Positions 57,648-64,000 of a stretch of 64,000 nt of DNA are shown one piece after another; positions within the stretch are counted from its first letter, which is position 1, and every line of letters begins with the position of its first letter. The notes below the pieces were generated by a model. The model had not been told where the DNA came from. It saw only the letters and a program-made list of their open reading frames with translations, and did no database searches. The DNA is taken from the NCBI GenBank assembly GCA_910589415.1, contig OU342630.1, positions 89,276,186 through 89,340,185 of the forward strand, read 5' to 3'. Source of the DNA: Malachius bipustulatus (lineage: Eukaryota; Arthropoda; Insecta; Coleoptera; Melyridae). Position numbers and translations under genes: made by a program.

Positions 57648-59106
57648 GATACACCACTGGATTTGTGGATTTGGTTGTAGATAGAAACTAATGGCGCCAT
57701 TTAGGAAAATTAACTAGTCCACCTACTTAGGCTCAAAAACCCAATTTTACAAAAATATCTTAACAAACAAAAGTTATGAGCAAAAAAACAATTCGACACT
57801 TACCTATAGTTTTTTTGCTGCTATTTCAATAGTGAGCAACGAAAGTAAAACCTTGTATATTTGGAAGATCATTTGGAAGGTTAACGTTTTCGAAATTTTT
57901 TCACCGATTTAACACTGGGATAAAAACACTTACTGTTAACTTGTTTCATATAAAGTTGCCATTTGTTTTAATGGCATTATTTTAGGCACAAGTGCCTAAA
58001 AATTACATTCTTTTACGCACTTGAATCATTAGTGGCATTCAATTATTAGCTAGTTTTCATGAATCTTCATTATACTGTACACTTTGACTATGTAAAATAC
58101 CCCAGAGTTCATGTATATGTATATATTTCTTGACGACTTAGAATTCATAAACTATAGTGTTGCAATAGGAATGTTTAAGCACTTGATGATCGTCTAGTCG
58201 TCCTGCTTAATTTTCAATTTTCGTCAGTGCTTAAAACACAAATATCTATTAGGAGGAAAGAGGAATTGGGAATAATCTTAAAAGTCGATAAAGTATGCTA
58301 GAATAAAACAAATCTATGAATTAAAATCAAGTTGTCTACTTTATCAAAGATATCGCTTCAAGTTAAAATTACTAGACTTTATAAGGTCACGTAAGGGTAA
58401 CTAGTATTATATGTCTGATCTCTGAAAATTATCCGATTTATAAAGTGCGGAATGTAAGTCCCTTGGTTATACATCACCGACAAAAGTGTAGGAAATTTTC
58501 TTTCAGAACAAACTTTTCAGCAAGTAAAGCCTGAGGGAGCTGCTAGGATCGTCGGTTGATGACCAACAAAATGGAACTGAGTAAACTCTTAAACCTCACT
58601 GCATTATTGAGGGAAATCCATTGGAAGTACATAAAAAATAAGTTGTTCAAATGACATTTCGACAATTTAAACGACCAAAAGTAACTTAAAAAGTTGCTTT
58701 CTTTTTTTTTCATCGACCACAAGGTTTCATTTCTTGAGTCTGTTAAAAATATCTTTGATTGGTGAAATAAACATTAAAGACATTTAAAAACCTGGTTGGC
58801 TGATGATTATGAAATATAGTATAGGCATAAATGTTAATTATTCTAAACAACTTTTTTCAACTTGCTTTTTTATTTGTGCCATATAAAAGGCACGCTTTAC
58901 TCGACTGGGGAAACGCTTTTTTTTTCATTTACAGATGCCACTAAAATTATGTTAGAATAGAAAGTGGTCTTCAATCAAGCAGGGCTGAACCCGAGCAAAT
59001 GAAAATTCAAATGAGATTTTTTTATCTTATACAGGAATATATTATTTTACCGCTCTGAGGCCCCATCACTGTGTAACATATTCTTTGTTCTCTACTATTT
59101 TGTATA
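57648..59106. other. Intergenic DNA, nothing assigned
   Basis: A short GGCACAAGTGCCTAAAA palindromic patch lies near 57983 and a TTTTT-rich tract near 58700. No reading frame or RNA gene is supported. Confidence 0.4.
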
Positions 59107-59969
59107 CAGGGTGGTCCAACTTAAAACGTCAGGACTTCACTAAACGATAGATATCGTTAAAATAATGCCAGTTTCTCTAATACACTTATAGCCGGGAAAG
59201 CTTCCTTTTCAAGATACAGGGTGTTGAAGTTTTGGGAAAAAAATAATGTTTTGTGAATATTGTCAAAACGGCTGCTTTAAAAAATTGAAATTTGGCACGC
59301 AGCATGAGCTATAAGTATCTTTCATGATTTACGGCTTATGGTGATAAATTGCGAAAACCAGCGGCGGAGATATGGGTGTGTCATCGCCCCTTTAAAAAAA
59401 AAATTGACGCCACTGACTCTATGGTTACTGACAATTGTTACGTTAGTTAGGTGTTGTTTATTTCTGTTATTTAATTATTTAAGTAAAAGTTATTTGATTA
59501 GAATTTGTCTGTTATTCTTAAAATAGCTACGGATATTACCTAAGAAAACCTGAATTATCTCGAAAACGGTGCGCCTTGTGAAAAAAATTAGTGAGTACTT
59601 TTTTGTTCTAAAAAGCATGGGGCATTTAATAGTATTATTAAATTTGCCATAGAATCAGTGGCGTCAATTTTTTTTTTTTTTGAAAAGGGGCGATGGCACA
59701 CCCATATCTCCGCCGCTGGTTTTCGCACTTTATCACCATAAGCCGTAAATCATGAAAGATACTTAGCTCATGCTGCGTGCCAAATTTCAATTTTTTTAAA
59801 GGAGCCGTTTTGAAAATATTAGCAAAACATTATTTTTTTCCCAAAATTGCAACGCCCTGTATCTTGAAAAGGATGTTTTCCCGGCTATAAGTGTATTAGA
59901 GAAACTGGCATTATTTTAACGTTATCTATCGTTTGGTAAAGTCCTGACGTTTTAAGTTGGACCACCCTC
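59107..59969. mobile_element. 863 bp fold-back element, CAGGGTGGTCCAAC ends
   Basis: Arms of ~320 bases (59107-~59425 and ~59645-59969) are inverted copies. Both include CCAGCGGCGGAGATATGGG and ACTTATAGCCGGGAAA. The left flank is TA; the right terminus has decayed to CCCTCTA. The 62-codon frame at 59338 lies in the arm and spacer. Non-autonomous. Confidence 0.9.
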
Positions 59970-61700
59970 TATTATTATTGTTGCCAGGTCTACTTTCCCT
60001 GCCTAAATAAGGACACAAAAAGGAGAACATTGTTCAAAACACTTGTTTGAGGTATATCTACAAAAAAACTATTAGATGATAAAAACTTCTAGGAAACAAT
60101 TTGTAGATGGAGGTAAATCAAAAGTGATCAAAAAGTAAGCTAGCTCAACAAAAAATATTAAAACTTTTCATTAGAAATTTATATTGAACAAGCATGTAAA
60201 GAACTCTTCCGCTTGAGGGGATAAAAATTCGTCGTCAAGGAATCATATTTGAACGGGATGTTGCCAAAGGAAAATCATAACACACATTTAGAATATTGGG
60301 GTAGGTAAGTAAATGGTTTATTATCCTTTGAGAGGATTGCAGTTCGAACAGAATAAAGAAAATAGCTAGGTCAAGGAAAACTGATCACTTATTCACATAA
60401 TATTTCTACTGTAGAGGATGTTTTTTGCTATTTCGAATGATTTAAGTTTACTTACTACTTATAAAGTAACAATAAAGTAACGTTAAATCCCGAGAAACCA
60501 TCTTGTTTATACCGTTGGTTCAAAGTGAAACATACATGAAGATTTACGACGATGCCATAGATAATATGACACGGAACAAAGTATGATATAATATATTGCT
60601 TAGGAAGTTGCTTGAAAAGTGTGGGTGAGCGAGAATAGAATGCTGCAAGGAGTTTTAAGTAGCATGTAGATACCTACAGGAAAAAAAATAATCCACATTA
60701 AGATCATAAATGATCTCTCGTCATGATATTCTTAAGAATTTTGAGTGGTGTTTCAAAAACCTTCTGTGGATATTTGGAATCTTAACAAAATCCTAATGAA
60801 CGTCTTAATATAATTATGGCTTTGCTATAATACAAGGTGCTTTTTTATATCGAATGTTCCTATACAGATTTTGGAAACTATATGTATAGGAAAGAGTTGT
60901 AGAAATTAATGTAAGTATGGAGGGTAGTGAAGTCAATGAAAGTCAAATCCGACTAGATGTTTTTTACCATGTCAATAAAATTAGGTAAATAAATCAATCG
61001 ATTTCATTAAACTGATTTTTTTCAATTATTGCTATTTTGGAAACTATAGAAGAAGCTCTAATCAAAGGATTGTGAGAAATATTTTCCCTCCACTAGCTCA
61101 GCATTATAATAGTGTTATTACACTCGGGTTCAAAAAACTGGTGCATTATATACATTTATATTTACATTTATTTTACAATCTTTTTTATTAAAATTTTTGG
61201 AATATATAATTTTCGTTATTTATTTGGAATATTTAGGCTTTTAGTAGGTATTTAGTATACACCTACCAACTTTTGATTTTGCATTTGTGAAGGAGTTTTT
61301 TTGCACCTTCCTGTATTTTTGCCTTTCTGAATAAACAGAGGTAGAGGTAATAGCAAGTAAGCATACAAAGATCCAATATTCAATTAGGTACAATAAATTT
61401 ATTATATTAAAGAATGAAATCAAGCAAAGCTCCATATTTTATAGTTTAACTAACGACTGTATTGAATCTTGAATAACGGGAGATATGATATATCAAGCTC
61501 AACACTCCCCTGTCGGTTTCTGGCTGCCTTATCTTTCGAGAAACTACTCTTTAGTGTCGGACGGGCTCACCTTTAGTCGAGACGTAGTGCGCCACCTCGG
61601 CCCCCAGAGAAAAAAACTACGATGGATGTATACAGTAAAATAGTTCAATAAGGGTCAGGAATTCCATTCCCGTGAAATATCTCAATACGCTACTCTTCCA
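59970..61700. other. AT-rich intergenic DNA
   Basis: No gene-like frame. 61500-61640 is GC-richer and could belong to an upstream control region of the THAP gene or to the element at 61703; I cannot decide. Confidence 0.35.
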
Positions 61701-61702
61701 AG

Positions 61703-62508
61703 TCTGTACACTGAGAGTTGTCTGTTGTGAGAACTAAGGATACATCATCTCGTTATATTCCTTACTCCTTCTATTGCATTGCATACCCAATCGAGTTAAA
61801 ATGGGACGTATTGTCAGAAATACGTTTGAATCGTCAGCAATTCTAAAAAGATGAGCGAGAGTGAGACGGAAGTATCGACTCGCGTCTTGAACGCTTAGAT
61901 TGATACGATATTACGATCGTCGCTACTCTCAAGTGTCAGTGTCAGCGGTAAATATACTAAATAAGGTTTTTGTTGTGATTTGAAACGTTTTTAATACGAA
62001 ATTAGCAGAATTATCTGTGTTATATTGTACGGTGTGATAAACTATGAGTAACTTAATTTCGCGAATGCCTAAAAATATATTTCCTTGTTTTGCCTGGGAA
62101 ACGATTGAACTCCCTAGTACGTGGTCTTGTGGTAAAATTGCTGGAATATTTTACTTGCAAATAAGAAAACGGAGGTGTTATTCTTTCTTTTAAACGGCAA
62201 CCAGCAGGTAGGTGACATGATATTTCTATCATGATGATAACAATAATAATTATTATCATTCTTATTTACTTGCATTATGTAATATTTGTTATCAAAAAGT
62301 TGCAAGGCACTACTTCGTCAATAACTTGTCGAAATAATATATTTGTAGGATATTCATTATTCCTCAACACACGCCACTGACACGAACTGCGATACCACAT
62401 CTGGTTCGACTTAGAAATAAGTGTACGATTCAAAGCGAATTAAATGAAATTGTTTAGTCAGAATCAGTGTGGCATGACAACGGACAACTCTCAGTGTACA
62501 GAGAGTAA
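61703..62508. mobile_element. ~0.8 kb TIR element upstream of the THAP gene
   Basis: TCTGTACACTGAGAGTTGTC at 61703 recurs inverted at 62483-62502, with the match extended to ~25 bases (..GTTG inside). No target duplication is evident and no transposase is present. An alternative is that these are the subterminal repeats of a larger element that includes the THAP exons. Confidence 0.65.
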
Positions 62509-62653
62509 ATTTATATCTACAGTCATACAAGGAATAGAGAGAGAGAGAGATTCATCTCGTCTACCTCTTAGACCATTTACACAGATAGACACGCCCTGCC
62601 CGTCTCAGTCCGCACCACTCAGTGGAGCCAACATCTGCCAGCTCGGGCGGCGA

Positions 62654-62670
62654 GTGCGTGACGTCACAGT
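62654..62670. promoter_or_regulatory. CRE-like palindrome GTGACGTCAC upstream of the THAP exon
   Basis: The perfect ten-base palindrome lies ~95 bases before the ATG, in the most GC-rich stretch around (62585-62680). It matches the CREB/ATF consensus. Position and composition suggest a core promoter region; a start site is not visible. Confidence 0.4.
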
Positions 62671-62758
62671 GGGGCATTTCCTTGACATTTCGCGCGTTTT
62701 TCACATAATTATGTCAAGTACCAAACAGCTATAAATCAACAGCAATAAATAAATAAAT

Positions 62759-62829
62759 ATGGTTCGTTCCTGTTGTGCATATAACTGTACTGAGCGATAT
62801 AAAAAGGGTACTGATATATCATTTCACAG
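62759..62829 (+). CDS. THAP gene exon 1
   Basis: The ATG opens MVRSCCAYNCTERYKKGTDI. The two cysteines of the THAP zinc module (C-x4-C) are present, together with the SFH segment. The exon ends CACAG|GTAAGA in phase 2. THAP domains bind DNA and occur both in P-element transposases and in host regulators. Confidence 0.75.
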
Positions 62830-63037
62830 GTAAGAGATTTATAAAGAGAAGTAAACTTACTTACCACTTACCTATAATAGGGCCAGTGATTTAGTGCTTG
62901 TGAACATGTACTAGAAAAATGTGTGTAGCTCTATTTATAAAAAAATTACTTGTATTTGGTACATATCCTATAGATATGTACCAATATAGATAGATACCCC
63001 TATGGGTAGGTATATCTTGGGCATGTTTTAATTTCAG

Positions 63038-63300
63038 TTTTCCGAACGACGCAGATCTTCAAAAGAAATGGATTATCTCATTGCGGCGAGAAAATTTTAA
63101 ACCAACCAAACATTCCAAAATTTGCTCTAAACATTTTACGGTCGATTCATTTGATACAAGTCCTTGGAGTTCAAGAAAGTGTTTGAAAAGGACGCTTTTC
63201 CCACAAATTTCAAATTTCAACATCATTTAATCAGGGAACAAAAAACAAGAAAGCCACCACCAGTAAGAATAAGTGAAGTAAATCAAACTCCTGCAGTGAG
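63038..63300 (+). pseudogene. THAP gene exon 2, frameshifted
   Basis: After TTTCAG at 63032-63037 the text continues FPNDADLQKKWIISLRREN, with the invariant P and W of the domain. It then has CSKHF, which supplies the last Cys and His. At ~63190 the frame that gives CLKRT must shift for the expected FPTNFKFQHHL end to appear. In the unshifted frame a stop follows at 63227. One missing base explains it. The shifted frame runs on as REQKTRKPPPVRISEVNQTP to GAG|GTAAAC at 63300. The break is either real decay or a sequencing error. Confidence 0.7.
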
Positions 63301-63516
63301 GTAAACCGAAAGTTACTTATTTGTAGAGCACTTTCGACAATAATTATCTAAGAATATGATTAACAATTTTGAAATACTTATAAGTTAGGTATTTCTGTAC
63401 CTCGCTCCTCAAAATTTGAACTTTTAGTGAGCATTTAAATTAGCATCCGGTATCATATTAGCATTACATGATCATTCTATACGTATACCTATGTATAACA
63501 AGGTATTAAATTTCAG

Positions 63517-63867
63517 TTTGTTATTGGATAACCCCGAAATTTTATCGGATACCTCGGCTACAAATGTTGATCGCAGCGAGTCTCGATCTTCATTGAATAA
63601 TATAAACGCTGAAGTTCCTAGTAGGAAAAGGAAGAGTTACATTGGTGACTTCCATAATTCGGATGTGGATAATGATGGTCCATAAGTTCTTGTATAAAAC
63701 GATACCGTAATATGGTTAATACAGTACTGGCAAGGAAAAATAAGCAAATAAAAGTTCTACAACAAAACAAACGACGCCTCACGAGAAAAATTCAAAATTT
63801 GACCTCGTTATTAAAACATTTAACGGACCAACGAATGCTTAGTGAAGAGGCTGCATTAACACTCAAG
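63517..63867 (+). pseudogene. THAP gene exon 3 with coiled coil, frameshifted
   Basis: After TTTCAG, LLLDNPEILSDTSATN and a basic RKRKS stretch lead to a stop at 63683. One frame over, from ~63691, YRNMVNTVLARKNKQIKVLQ and RRLTRKIQNLTSLLKHL follow, then SEEAALTLK|GTAGG. This basic heptad segment before an EEA..L is the usual coiled coil after a THAP domain in P-element-like transposases. A second frame break lies between 63676 and 63690. Confidence 0.7.
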
Positions 63868-63979
63868 GTAGGCTCATGACACATTCAAAGACCTAATAAT
63901 TTTTCAAATTTGATGTATATAATTGGTTAAGCATGTTTAGATTCCTTCTATTATTCTTCTTTGTATATATTGATCGTAG

Positions 63980-64000
63980 GATTGTATGCCGGCCTCAACT
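63980..64000 (+). CDS. THAP gene exon 4 (cut by window end)
   Basis: After the acceptor CGTAG (63975-63979), the phase-0 reading DCMPAST continues from ..LTLK. The catalytic region, if any, lies beyond the window, so transposase versus host gene cannot be settled here. Confidence 0.5.

Noticed and set aside
1..64000. CRISPR arrays, bacterial operons, functional tRNA or rRNA genes
   Set aside because: No spaced direct-repeat array, no ribosome-binding context and no complete cloverleaf were found; the DNA is eukaryotic.

Overview
The window is AT-rich animal DNA, very probably from an insect. Three things point that way: intron-containing genes with GT..AG junctions, a neuropeptide-type GPCR of the arthropod myosuppressin-receptor kind, and abundant GTAGGTACCTA-type simple sequence with TA-flanked palindromic elements. 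The order cannot be fixed from this sequence. I see no bacterial-type operons.

Host coding content is sparse. The one convincing host gene piece is a large minus-strand exon of a class-A GPCR (26367-27306). It carries TM1-TM6 and stops at a good splice donor; the TM7 exon was not found. At the right edge (62759 to 64000) four exon pieces encode a THAP domain followed by a basic coiled coil. This is either a P-element-type transposase or a THAP host gene, and two reading-frame breaks suggest a decaying copy.

The rest is mostly transposable-element layers.
- 1.8-10.2 kb: copies of a repeat family whose end carries a ~115 bp hairpin. One copy is interrupted by a 1.2 kb GGGCCGG-ended element with a TGA duplication. 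Two MITEs and a non-LTR tail also lie here.
- 13.0-17.9 kb: a dead Mutator-like element with FLYWCH and MULE transposase remnants. It is split by a shorter relative of itself, which in turn holds a solo LTR (607 bp, ACTT duplication) and a 1.5 kb TA-flanked element.
- 20.6 kb: a decayed hammerhead-ribozyme-like motif on the minus strand.
- 23-26 kb: non-LTR fragments and a tRNA-like SINE head.
- 28-32 kb: an element with arrays of short repeats, then two long palindromic elements.
- 34.8-42.8 kb: a young BEL/Pao retrotransposon on the minus strand, with LTRs that read as identical and a CGGCC duplication. A 1427 bp non-autonomous hAT element with an 8 bp duplication splits its gag-pol frame.
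- 42.8-45.3 kb: an unexplained GC-richer block with an 18 bp tandem repeat.
- 52.1-55.8 kb: a dense cluster of distinct 27-140 bp imperfect palindromes, most with an AAAGTG/CACTTT stem and a GC-rich core. This is the least familiar signal in the window.
- 55-60 kb: two more TA-flanked fold-back elements and a third copy of the first repeat family.

The elements do not act together as a pathway. The window is best read as a nested insertion record around one neuropeptide receptor gene.
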